Below are positions 11,112-20,475 of a stretch of DNA of 64,000 bases, piece after piece (position 1 is the stretch's first letter; each line of letters starts with the position of its first letter). Both the position numbers and the translations under genes were made by a program. The stretch comes from Gibbula magus. Lineage: Eukaryota; Mollusca; Gastropoda; Trochida; Trochidae. The DNA lies in the NCBI GenBank assembly GCA_936450465.1, contig OW388304.1, forward strand, positions 14,861,061 through 14,925,060, written 5' to 3'. The notes under the pieces are model-generated. The model was not told the origin of the DNA. It made no database searches and saw nothing but the letters and a program-made list of their open reading frames with translations.

Positions 11112-11337
11112 TCAAGAGCGATAAAGCGAAAGAGTGATAAAGCGATATAACTGCGCGACAAAGCGAAATGTATTTATCACTTTGTCCTGTCGCCTTATCG
11201 CTTTGTCGTGCGGCCTTATCACTTTGTCGTGTTGGTATATCGCTTTGTCGTGTGTCCATATCGCTTTATCACTTTGTCGCGTTGTTGCCAGAGGGCAAAA
11301 GAGCGATGTCCCCTCTCGGCCATCATAATGCGTGATT
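11112..11337 (-). repeat. right inverted terminus with subterminal repeats
   Basis: Read on the minus strand it begins AATCACGCATTATGATGGCC and then GAGAGGGGACATCGCTCTT, matching 5412-5455. It continues into 19-21-bp units (CGACAAAGCGATA type) and ends in two AAAGCGAAAGAG units like the left minisatellite. The minus strand again reads RQSDKA-type heptads. Confidence 0.8.
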
Positions 11338-11707
11338 TAGTATTGCATTTGCGTGCATTTGCGCATACTCCGTACCAAAACGCATCTTCATCGGACCATA
11401 GACGCAACATATGCGTGCACAGAACGCAATATAGTCGTGGTTGTGAGCGAATTATGCGTGCAATGGGGGTCAATTCGTGGCACTTTGTGTGATATTGTGC
11501 GCGTCAAATGTGGAACATATACGTGAGGTGAGGTGCGCATTGTTATGTAAACAAATTATATAAACAATGTTTCACGCATTGGCACACACTGAGGTCTTGA
11601 AATGCCGATGGAAACTTCGTGCAATTGTAAACGCAACTTTTCTTTACGTTTCTGTTTGACAAGTATATATAATAAGTCTGAGATCGATAGCACAGTAGAG
11701 GTAGTTA
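11338..11707. other. unannotated sequence rich in GCGT/GCGC
   Basis: No gene seen. The words TGCGTGCA, GCGCAT and GCGTCA are unusually frequent in 11341-11540. Confidence 0.3.
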
Positions 11708-12178
11708 TTTTTGTGTTTAAAACAGTCTGATTAAAATCGACCTTGAATAAAAGTTGCAAAATAATATATCTACCGGGATACGAACAGGTTCTGTAGATTC
11801 CTCGTCACAAGGTCTGAGAACATCCAGTATAGGCGTGTGTTCCGAACCAGTTTAGCGCAGCCAAAGCCCAGTCACATAGCTGACCAATCACATCATAGTA
11901 TTTAAACGGTCGCTGTTTTGAAAGCATTCGGAACAGACAAAAGGATAGTTGTTTGGAGTTATCTTCCCCTAGCTTCTCGCACCGAAAGCATTTGTTGGGC
12001 ATCTTTTGATTGACTGCCTGAATTGCGCTCGAACACGCGAGTCTACGGGCTATATTCAGACGGTTTGGCGTGGAACCTACGACTGAGTTCGTATCCCGGT
12101 AGATGCACTATTTTGCAATTTTTATTCTACGGAAAACCGTCGATTTTAATCAGACTGGTGTTTTAAACAGAACAATAT
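11708..12178. mobile_element. inverted-repeat element (about 470 bp) with B-box-like termini
   Basis: Inverted arms of about 85-90 bp at 11708-11795 and 12087-12178 share GTTTAAAACA, AGTCTGATTAAAATCGAC, AATAAAA-TTGCAAAATA and ATCTACCGGGATACGAAC. The inner end of each arm carries GTTCGTATCCCGG, close to a polymerase III B-box, so the arms could derive from an inverted pair of tRNA-like SINEs. The centre (11805-12002) has a 65-codon minus-strand frame of unknown nature. Confidence 0.65.
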
Positions 12179-12363
12179 ATAAGTTTGTTATTTTAGTTGC
12201 TATTATGGCATCAGTATATCAAAAAGCCTCTTGAGACACATGTACAGGTTCGTATATTTTATCATTTTTTGAACAACATTGACATAATATTATAATAATT
12301 TCACCGCGACGTATTTTATGAGAAAACAAAGTGATGCTTAATTAAGTATGAATGTATACGTAC

Positions 12364-12427
12364 CTGTACTTAAGGCAACAAATAATGCCAATACATGTAG
12401 GAAATATGTCAACACCAGCTTGATCAT
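12364..12427 (-). CDS. signal-peptide first exon, candidate paralogue of the 16.7-20.0 kb gene
   Basis: On the minus strand, ATG at 12427 opens MIKLVLTYFLHVLALFVALST, a typical secretion signal. It runs directly into ACAG/GTACGT, a strong donor leaving phase 1 (64 nt, 21 codons plus one base). The first exon of the lectin-like gene at 19962-20022 starts MMIKWVVVYLASMVV and also ends in phase 1 at a good donor. Similar N-terminus, phase and orientation suggest a head-to-tail paralogue. Later exons would lie left of 12362. I did not recognise any, and the foldback-like element occupies that space, so the gene may be disrupted or the exons distant. Confidence 0.5.
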
Positions 12428-13972
12428 TTTGCTTCCAGTTGCTTCAACAGTACAGCCCAATTTATTTGAATCCTCATATAACCATAATCGTGAAAGTATC
12501 GTGTAATAAAGATAAAAGATAAATAAAATATGTGTGTGATAGCTTCAATACCATACTTGATTTTATCATACTGTCACTATCATGTAATAAAGTATTGATA
12601 ACAATCGCAAAGACACGTACATAGATACACACAAAAAAATTTACTTCATACAAAACAAACTTTTGAAACGCATATCTAGTCAATAATATATATGGGAAAT
12701 TTTACATAGATGATTTAATAAATGCTTTCCCTATTTTAACGTGCACTTAGGGTAATTAACAGACAAGGATTGATGTACATCTCCGATTCAATTATTGATT
12801 GATATTTTTGAGTAGCCAATTAAGATCACACGAGGCTTATACACTATAAACACATTTGCACGAGTTTCGTAAAAATCATATGATACACTTTTGAATGTAA
12901 TAAGTTGAAATTCTTTAAGGAAATTGCGAGGGCCAGCTAAAATATAATCATGAACTAATGCTTTATGACGGCACATACGAGGAATTTTGGCTGAAACATT
13001 GGTTGCTAGGCAAACGTGATATGTGGGGGTTCATATCCATTGTGCATGTAATGCAAGGTGCATTGTTCATGGAAATGTGGTGCCCCTACACCAGTTTTCA
13101 ATGAGTGAACTTCCCCTCCATTTATTAATCTGCCTGTGGTTTCTTATACACCAAAAGAAAACCGAACCTGCCAATTTTGTAGAAGCCAAGCGATTGCTGA
13201 TGAATTTCATTGAAAAAATTATGAGAACCTTTCGCTGCAGGACGAAACCTTTATATTCCCTTTTTGCTGCTTTAAACCTTGTTTAAGCCTTTCAGAAGTA
13301 ATACATTAACATTCAAATAGGTGTACATCAATTAACATTCACTGTTCATACCAATGTTATTAAAGTATTTAATTGAAGTATCATAAAAACAAAAGAAATA
13401 GACAGAAAAAAGGAAGCGAAGGAAGGTGGAAAGCATAGACGGGGAGTGAAGTGATGTATGACATTGGTTCAATTGGATCAATCTATATTTGAAATAGGGC
13501 CCATTTTTGTGTGAACTCACATTCTGAGAAGTCCAACTTTCCTACCAGTCCATAAGTTCGTTTTTTAAATAAGAAATGAAATAATCATTTATTCCAAAAT
13601 CGCATTTCAAGACATTGAATTCTTTTAAGTGTCCATATTCAGTCAATAGGTCTGCAATGTAAATATCATATTCCACCATTTAGAATATGTTTCAAAATCA
13701 CCGTAGGAGACGTAACTCATGAAAGCGAGAATTCGTCAACATTCCTGATCTCAACAGTTTGGAAATTGTTTTAGATAAAACATCTATCATATATATATAC
13801 CTGATAAATCTAATATGTACCCAAATATGTTTACATATTATTTATAGATCTTTTCTTTTGTCAAAATAATAATCCACATTGAAGAACTTTTCTACATTTA
13901 TAACTGTTGATTCAAGCATTCTTTTTCCACAGAGTTTTCTCTTAATTAATAAATTAATACTTCAAAATTTAA
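12428..13972. other. unannotated intergenic sequence
   Basis: AT-rich, no supported gene. A GGGGGTTCATATCC at 13024-13037 is weakly B-box-like. An 87-codon plus-strand frame (13023-13286) lacks any recognisable domain. Confidence 0.4.
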
Positions 13973-14880
13973 AAATAATGTCAAGATCAGCAAAATCGAC
14001 TGTCAAACATGTCGAAAAAGTCAAAGCTCCAATGTGACCTTGAGAAAAATGTCAAGGTCACCAAAATCTAATCAACCCTTTGTCTTTCCTAGGAGGTGCA
14101 TTATGTAAGATATGATGGAATCCCGGTGAATGGTTCTTGAGATATCCCGCTGACAACCTTTACAAGTACATTAACATGTCGAAAAAAATTTAATTCCACT
14201 GTGACCATGAGAATAATGTCAAGGTCACCAAAATCTAATCAGTTCTTTTGCTTTGTGTAAGATATGATGAAATTCCGGTGAATGGTTCTTGAGATATTCT
14301 GCTGACAAGCTTTACATGTACATTAACATGTCGAAAAATTCAAAGTTCCGCTTTAACCTTGAAAATAATGTCAAGGTCACCAAAATCTAATCAGCCTGTC
14401 ATCTTCCCTAGAAGGTGCTTTGTGTAAGAAATGATGGAATTTCAGTGAATGGTTCTTGAGATATCCCGCTGAAAAGCTTTACATGTACATTAACATGTCG
14501 AAAAATTCAAAGTTCTGCTTTAACCTTGAAAATAATGTCAAGGTCACCAAAATCTAATCAGCCTGTCATCTTCCCTAGAAGGTGCTTTGTGTAAGAAATG
14601 TAGAATTTCAGTGAATGGTTCTTGAGATATCCCGCTGAAAAGCTTTACATGTACATTAACATGTCGAAAAATTCAAAGTTCCGCTTTAACCTTGAAAATA
14701 ATGTCAAGGTCACCAAAATCTAATCAGCCCATCATCTTTTCTGGTAGAAGCTATTTGTAAAATATGAAGAGAATCCAGCGAATTGTTATTGAGATATCCC
14801 GCTAACAAGGGTAGAATGACGAAGTCTCGAGCTCGTTGTGACCTTGAAATAAAGGTCAAGGTCACAAACCTCTGTAGGAA
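13973..14880 (+). repeat. tandem repeat, about 167-bp unit, five to six copies
   Basis: Each unit contains ACATGTCGAAAAA, AATGTCAAGGTCACCAAAATC, and GAATGGTTCTTGAGATATCC. ACATGTCGAAAAA recurs near 14007, 14174, 14324, 14492 and 14659 (spacing about 150-168 bp; one unit has a short deletion). The last unit (from about 14740) is diverged. Confidence 0.85.
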
Positions 14881-15047
14881 CATTACTCGTCCTATAACCC
14901 ATATGCAAAATATGAAAAGAATCCAGTGAATATTATTTGAGTTATTCCATTTCGTACGGACGTACGGACGTACGTACGGACGAACGGACGGACGCAGCCG
15001 AATACTATATCCCCCGCTTCGCGCTAAACGTGCGGCGGGGGATAAAA
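13973..15047 (+). mobile_element. pearl/Helentron-like non-autonomous element with tandem core
   Basis: Three consecutive parts are visible: a tandem array of about 167-bp units (13973-14880), a microsatellite of ACGG/ACGT words (14954-14996), and a terminal hairpin with perfect 10-bp arms TATCCCCCGC / GCGGGGGATA (15008-15044). This order matches the molluscan 'pearl' class (tandem core repeats plus ACGG microsatellite) and related non-autonomous Helitron/Helentron elements; the family assignment is from memory. No coding capacity. The 5' boundary is uncertain. Confidence 0.6.
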
Positions 15048-16063
15048 ACGAAAATAGTTTGTGTTCTTTACATCAGATATATTCGAAGGACATATGCTGA
15101 TTGACAAGACCCTTTACAGTCAAAGGTTAATATCTGTGAATAACCTGGTCCGTGTCAACGATGTAGTCGATGAGGTTAGGAGAAGGGTTAGGGTTATGGT
15201 TTGGGTTAGGAAAGAACATGCGATTCAAGGCTAAATAAACTAAATTCATCGTAACAACAATCAACCTTCACTTCGTTCATGTATGTATTAATTATGTATT
15301 TCCTTCTCTTGTACTCGAATTGAATCATAACTCAAGAACTCTTGATTTCGTAAAACATGTGCTTCCTTTCCGGGTCTATATAGAGTCACAGAATGCATAA
15401 ACCAATGCTCATGTGTTGCGTCAAACCAATATAAATAAAATCAGAGCGAAAGTTCTATTTTGTGTTTTAATAGTAGAAGAAAAAAACAAATAAAGATCCG
15501 AGTACCTATTTGTTTTTACAAAATGATTTGATTTAGTGATTTTGCTTTCAGAGAATGTGACTTCTTTACATGCATCATGGTAAGTCATAATATATAGTTT
15601 GCAATTATCCATAGAAGATGATCATTGTAGTGTTTTAGTCGAAAAAATAAGATCATAAGGAAAAAAATTACATAGGAAGCGCAAGTCGGGGTTCTTGGTT
15701 CACGACATAAGGGGCATTATGTCGCCGTAGCATTGCCTACTCGTACGCACTGAGGATCATCACTTCCGGTCACAGTTAAGGTATTGCGTCTCTGAGCATA
15801 TCTCTACCATTTACATCCAATACAGTACCATGCATTTCCGATATTATGAAAATGAACCTTTTTCCGAGGAATAAAAGTTTTCTGAGAGTTACTCCTATCT
15901 TTCGGAGGTTTCCTCTCCAAACAGTCTGATGAGAACCCTATTTGCTCGCCTGTTCAGCCTGTTCACATTCACGACCCATCTACCAACTCAATCTTAGTCC
16001 TAGGAGCCAAACCCTTCTTTATCATCCTCAGTCCCAGCGATTAACAATGTTTGTATATGTAAC
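15048..16063. other. unannotated intergenic sequence
   Basis: No gene supported. GGTTAGGGTTATGGTTTGGGTTAGG (15187-15211) is a short degenerate telomere-like (TTAGGG) run. The rest shows nothing. Confidence 0.4.
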
Positions 16064-16194
16064 GGATAACATCTGAATGCGAGGGCGTTCTAGCAAAGAG
16101 AAGTCTTTGCCCTAGGGAAGACCCGAGGGTGCGTTAGCCGTATTGACGTAGACAAAGACAAAGGCTAGAACGCCCGAGGATGAGGATGTTATCT
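16064..16194. repeat. long imperfect hairpin
   Basis: Left arm GATAACATC...GAGGGCGTTCTAGC...AAAG pairs with right arm CTTTG/GCTAGAACGCCCGAGG...GATGTTATC. It is probably a small MITE-type palindrome. It lies downstream of the 16.7-20.0 kb gene. Confidence 0.65.
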
Positions 16195-16505
16195 ATTTTA
16201 TTTACCAAAAAACAAAGACTAATGTGAGTGTAGTTGTCTAAATGTTTTACTGCAGCTGGTCCAAGTAAACTAAATCGCACATAAAATATCATGGAAGTTC
16301 TCCAACAGCAGAATACTGCATAACAACCAAACCCTTCTTTCTCAGTCACCAATCCTCCGTGGTTCTATAGGAGAATAGGCTATACAGAAATGTCCCTGGG
16401 GGGAAATACTCCTCTATATGACGCCGGTTTACGCAATCGAATAAAGCCCTTCCTTGTCTCAAAAGAACAAGGATAAAAGACGAGGTGATGGTTGAATGTT
16501 TAAAT
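16195..16505. other. unannotated sequence downstream of the lectin-like gene
   Basis: A 72-codon minus-strand frame (16134-16352) overlaps the hairpin and has no recognisable domain. Nothing else seen. Confidence 0.35.
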
Positions 16506-16511
16506 TTTATT
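16506..16511 (-). terminator. polyadenylation signal AATAAA for the lectin-like gene
   Basis: TTTATT on the plus strand, i.e. AATAAA on the minus strand, about 235 bases beyond the stop codon at 16745-16747. It is the first canonical hexamer I noticed downstream of the coding exons. Confidence 0.5.
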
Positions 16512-16744
16512 GACGATTAGTGTTGTCACTTCACATTGTATTTGGTCTAAAGAAACTCCTGTGGTTTAACACTTAAATACGTTTCATTTCACAAGGCCAG
16601 TTAACAATGAATACCACCAAATACGCCTCTAATGAAGGCGTCGCAAACAACGTTCATTTCTGACAGTAAATTGTATGAAAGTATCGAGAACTTCTGGAAC
16701 AGGATCCTAGGTCGTTACCCTTGCCTTATTTTACAGAAACCTGG

Positions 16745-16989
16745 TTAAGTGTCACTATAGTGATGAAATACTGCATCTGCTCCTCTTATGAAGGTGTCCC
16801 AAACCTCATCTTCTTCTGTCAGTGACCTGTTACCTAGAAGACAGTTTTGCTGTGTCTGGGAACTGTAACTGTAAGTGTTACAAGCCTTAGTAAGACAGAG
16901 AACAGCGTAGTGGATTCTACTTAGTGCCTTGGTTGACATGGTTGGAGTTGTCAGTCGTCTCTTGGAGTGAGTCTTGAGACCAGTGTCTG
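16745..16989 (-). CDS. exon 4: PAN/apple-like C-terminal segment and stop
   Basis: The acceptor TTTGTTTCTGTAG precedes a phase-1 exon whose frame is open to TAA at 16745-16747. The core AVLCLTKACNTYSYSSQTQ, followed by QNCLLGN, matches the C---C----C--F-Y-----C-L pattern of PAN/apple modules. The exon is short, so the module may be partial. Confidence 0.7.
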
Positions 16990-19900
16990 CTACAGAAACA
17001 AAGTTGACCAGTTAACATTCATCCTCTCCCGACAAGGCTACTGTGATCATATTAATAGCAACATCATCAAAGGTCTTGTCGTATTTACCCACATGATATA
17101 CAACGATTGTTTGTCAATACGTCAAGAACTAGCGCCAGCCCCTCAGTTACGATACATACGTTACCATACGACTCAAAGTCAGCTAGAAATTCTTATAAAC
17201 TTGGATAAAGTGAATCAAACCTTCAATCTTTGTATATGCCTCTATCTCAGCAATGATCAGTTCCTTCTTTTCTTCGTTCCAAACTCTGACATATTTCACC
17301 GGTCCATAGTTGCAAGTAAATCTAGTAGTCAGAGACCGATCGGTGTCCGCGAGCCACTGTTCACACTTAAGAGGCTGGTACTTATCGAGCGATACACCAA
17401 CGTAGGATACGCTCAATGATTTTTCTTTGAAACGAAAACAATTCACTAGTGAATATTTTAGAATTTTAACATCATCAACAAAACTATTAAACACAATTAT
17501 TAATCTACAATAATCTCCTTCCAGGCCTGATGAGCTAAACGCTGACCTAAAATACGTTGTAGTGTTAGTCTATAGTGTTAACTCAAGGTTATGTTTCTCT
17601 GTTTTATCATCGGCCTACCAAATTTTACAATCGACCCAATTGAAAGGTTTATTTATTTCTAAAATACACTGCCGACCTGATTTTAAGATACCAACTTTTA
17701 AGAAAAGAAATTAAGGGTTTAAACTACTTAAACGAATGACTTACACAAATTGGTAAAAAATCATGGTTTCTGTTTTACATTTGTAGCTTTACCAATAATA
17801 CTTTAATATAAGTACAGTGAATTCTTCTAAACCATCTGGTCCTTTCAAATAATGTACCTTGGTCAAATGGGCCTCGGCTTCATTATATGTGAGAAGGAAA
17901 CCCACCTGATGTGGTCACGTGACCCGTGACAAGAACTGTGGACACGTTAACAGATTCTGATAGTTCCGCAACCCAATATACTGGTGAATCAGCCATCCGT
18001 AAGAGCGAACAGAAGGTATGTAGACATCCATCATTGCAGTTCTCGTCGTTGCCCCCGTCTGCATTGTGAGCTTCCACGGGTTTGTACAGAACTAGGTTGT
18101 TTTCAGCTGTTTAATGATGTGAAATGAAGAACATACACTCAATCGCTAAAGAAACGTACAGAATACAATATATTTCAATTCAAAAGTGATAAATATTATT
18201 ATTATTAGAAACATTTATAGAGCGCTAGAATCCAGCAGGAGCTGCTCAAAAGCGCATCAGTTCCGGGGAAACACCACAAGCAACAGTCACAGATTGAATG
18301 CTTCTCTGTATAGGTGTGTCTTAAGCTGGGCTTTAAAAGTGGAGAGCTGTTGTTCTGATCTCAGGTGATCAGGTAGTCTGTTCCAGAGAACTGGGCCTGC
18401 TTTTGCGAAACATCTGTCTCCAAACATCTTTGTCCTTGTCCGTGGCACCACAAGTAAATTCTGTTCAGCTGATCTTAATTGACGGACTGGTTGATAGATT
18501 TCAATCATGCTTGATAGGTATGGTGGAGCTAGACCCTTCAGACATTTAAAAACCAGAACAAGGATATTGTATTGGATCCTGTGGCAACAGGGAGGGGTAG
18601 GGGGGATAGCTCCCCACCCCCCAAATTTTAGGGAGAATTTAGTTTGGGGCTCTTTTTTCCATTCAGCCTGAAATAACTTACGGATAAAATACTGATGATG
18701 TACGTAACGTTTGCATGTAAGTTACAAGTATCGTGTCTGACGTATCTAAATTGACAATGACAATAAACACAACTGGCTCTATATACTTTGTAAGAAGTGA
18801 TGATAGGATGTTTATTTTTGGAAAATTCTGATAGTGCAAGTGGAAATTGGTGCTACAGGCCTGAATAAGATTTCTACAGAGTTACACCAAGTCTTCAGAA
18901 GCCAACTACACTAACATTGAATTTTTAAAACAGTATCTGTTTATATTTCCCAAAGACATGCGTTTTAAAAAAACTCGTTGTTTTGGAATCTCTTTTCTGG
19001 ACGAGATAGGGCAGTCAAAACAGCCCCTTTTCTTTGTTGTATGACAGTCAAGCAGGTTATTTATGTCGGCAACATCTACATCCAAAAGCTACCAGCTGCC
19101 AAGAGTGGCCAGGTTACGGGCTGGAGAACAGGACTTAGTTCATCCACTGATAACAGCAGGATAGTTTCATTGCCGAAAGATGAATATGACTGAAACATAG
19201 TTGCACGTGTCAAGAAGCAAACTAACCTAAATTTCCCTTTTTGAAACATGAACTGGTGAAAAAAAGGGACAGTATCACTTTTTTTTCGCTCAAATAAGTC
19301 GATGAAATGTATTTTAAAAGTAATGTCACAAATAGTATAACACCCTTCTTCGGAAAGTTGAAAATCAGTTTACGTTGTTCGGTAAAGCCATGGGAATCGT
19401 TTTGTAATGCGAAATAATAAAATGTGTTAAAATAGCCGCCATGCAATTTTTGCTTTATACACAACACCGTTATTTAATCACTACGGATAATTGGTTTGTG
19501 TAAAATAAATTCTTTACCCACTGAGGTTAATATATATGACATAAACTATAATTATAATTGGAAAATTTGCAAAAAAACGTGCTACTGCCCCTTTAAAAAT
19601 CTTCATAACTAGGCATTTAAAATCGATCTTTGGGTATGGAGACACAGTAGATCATGACATCACACTGACATCTGCCCGCGGTTCAACAAAATGAAGCGCT
19701 TCGTAGCGCTCATTGATCGCTCAATGTAGTGCTTAATGGCTTATCGCTTATGGCGGGAGAGAGATGGCAACTGTCACTCTTAGGCTACGAAGCGAAGGAT
19801 TACAGGTTTTTGTAATACATGTCTGATATGTCTGTTACTATTCAGAGTATTACTTCTCACAGTGGTGACCGCCAATGTTGCTAAAACAGAATAATTTGGT

Positions 19901-20022
19901 GACAAACTGTTGACATAATCTACTATCTGTCTGTTATGACTTATGACATTTTGTTCATTACCTCTTTGGTCCGTGATGACAACCATTGATGCCAAATATA
20001 CCACCACCCACTTGATCATCAT
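16745..20022 (-). CDS. secreted F5/8-type-C (fucolectin-like) plus PAN/apple-like protein, four exons
   Basis: Model: complement of exons 19962-20022, 17906-18106, 17221-17424 and 16745-16989; 711 nt, 236 residues plus TAA. Exon 1 is a signal peptide (MMIKWVVVYLASMVV...), exons 2-3 (residues about 21-156) form one discoidin/F5/8-C or fucolectin-like beta-sandwich, and exon 4 (about 157-236) has a short PAN/apple-like cysteine pattern. All three introns are phase 1 with GT/AG ends (donors GTAATG, GTGGGT, GTTTGA; acceptors AAACAG, TCAAAG, TGTAG), and the frame holds exactly across all joins. The canonical R-x-D fucose-binding motif of F-type lectins is not seen, so sugar binding is doubtful. 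Probably an extracellular recognition or matrix protein. The third donor is weak. Intron 1 contains a LINE piece and a MITE. Confidence 0.75.
17221..17424 (-). CDS. exon 3: C-terminal half of the F5/8-C/fucolectin-like domain
   Basis: The acceptor follows TTGTTTTCGTTTCAAAG. The translation includes SYVGVSLDKYQPLKCEQW, then TRFTCNYGPVKYVRVWNEE and ELIIAEIEAYT. The 'C---G-YV-V------L-L-E-E-Y' ending is the hallmark of fucolectin-type and F5/8-C domains. The proposed donor GAAG/GTTTGA is non-ideal; a donor a few bases away would change the linker only. Confidence 0.75.
17425..17905 (-). other. intron 2 of the lectin-like gene
   Basis: 481 bp, phase 1, AT-rich, no repeat recognised. Confidence 0.65.
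17906..18106 (-). CDS. exon 2: N-terminal half of the F5/8-C/fucolectin-like domain
   Basis: The acceptor TTAAACAG and donor TCAG/GTGGGT frame 201 nt. The translation begins ENNLVLYKPVEAHNADGG, the usual 'N-AL-KP--S--AVDG' start of discoidin-type domains. It continues with cysteines in NCNDGCLHTFC and the core strand VYWVAELSESVNVSTVLVTG, matching the 'WW-VDL---Y-V--V-I' signature with W and L kept. Confidence 0.8.
18186..18600 (-). mobile_element. LINE 3' fragment (CR1/jockey-like) in intron 1
   Basis: The minus strand is open from about 18590 to 18287. It reads IQYNILVLVFKCLKGLAPPY, then LRSAEQNLLVVPRTRTK, FGDRCFAKAGPVLWNRLP and STFKAQLKTHLYREAF. This is the conserved C-terminus of CR1/jockey-group LINE polyproteins. 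The 3' UTR ends GCGCTCTATAAATG followed by an (ATT)n tail (plus strand 18190-18206). The fragment is 5'-truncated but its frame is intact, so it is a young insertion. It has the same orientation as the host gene. Confidence 0.85.
18601..19261. other. unannotated intron 1 sequence
   Basis: It starts with a GC-rich short palindrome (GGGGGGATAGCTCCCCACCCCCC). A 71-codon plus-strand frame (18978-19193) has no recognisable domain. Confidence 0.4.
19262..19596. mobile_element. MITE, AAAGGGGCAGTAGCAC family, short copy
   Basis: The 3' end CGTGCTACTGCCCCTTTAA is the inverted counterpart of the 5' AAAAAGGGACAGTATCAC. The interior CGCTCAAATAAGTCGATGAAATG and the block around ATAATTGGTTTGTGTAA recur at 25478-25610 and 26488-26703. 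At 335 bp it is the uninterrupted form. It lies in intron 1 of the lectin-like gene. Confidence 0.75.
19962..20022 (-). CDS. exon 1: signal peptide
   Basis: ATG at 20020-20022. A hydrophobic core (WVVVYLASMVVI) follows the basic MMIK start. The exon ends GAG/GTAATG after 20 codons plus one base. Another ATG lies out of frame seven bases upstream in the transcript (CTAATGCAGC). No TATA box was recognised upstream. Confidence 0.75.
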
Positions 20023-20404
20023 GCTGCATTAGTACTGGTGCCGCCTCTCTGTGACTCCTGTGTTCTACACTTCAATGAAGATTTGCGCGTTCAGCAACGT
20101 TAGTTTCGTGGCGAATTATCTCTGTCAAACACATTATTGATAATAAAAGATAATTTTTCTAACCAATCTTTCAATAGACATGTTATAACCGACTTTTAAT
20201 AAAAGGAACGCGTTAATAATAAATGTGGGGAAAACTTGACTATGTTGCTTTTGTTGAATATGTATAGGTTTTAAAAAAATGGAATAAAAGAAATGCCTTT
20301 TAAAATTCAGCTTGTTTTTACTCTTTTTTGTATATGCATTTAACTTTCTCATGATTAAACATATGACTATAACTTAGAGTTTTTCAAGCCTGCACTATCA
20401 GCTC

Positions 20405-20475
20405 ATTGCTCTGTAGTATTGTAGTACAGCGTTAGAGTTAAAGACCGCCAGGTTTCAGGTTCATATCTCACCCTC
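20405..20475 (+). mobile_element. degenerate tRNA-derived SINE fragment
   Basis: TAGTACAGCGTTAGAG resembles an A-box, and GGTTCATATCTC 40 bases later a B-box. Arms are not convincing as a tRNA. Confidence 0.35.

Larger units (their letters stand above)
5412..11337. mobile_element. foldback-like element with inverted termini (about 5.9 kb)
   Basis: The two ends are inverted copies. Reading inward, both start AATCA-GC-TTATGATGGC, continue GAGAGGGGACATCGCTCTT, then CGCCCTCTGGCA or TGCCCTCTGGCA, and then enter tandem repeats containing CGACAAAGCGATA. The arms are unequal: the left runs through about 1.7 kb of tandem repeat, the right about 200 bp. This layout resembles foldback transposons, known from Drosophila FB. 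No transposase frame is visible inside; the interior carries LINE and SINE fragments. I could not find a clear target-site duplication. An inverted duplication without transposition is the alternative. Confidence 0.6.

Noticed and set aside
11805..12002. THAP-type zinc finger from the minus-strand frame (MPNKCFRCEK...)
   Set aside because: The cysteine start is suggestive, but the spacing of later Cys/His and the conserved Trp/Pro positions do not fit.
15183..15212. Interstitial telomere
   Set aside because: Only about four degenerate TTAGGG-like units; too short to be meaningful.
16967..17419. 150-codon plus-strand open frame
   Set aside because: It lies antisense to exon 3 of the lectin-like gene, and its translation shows no domain, whereas the minus strand fits a known fold and splice pattern.
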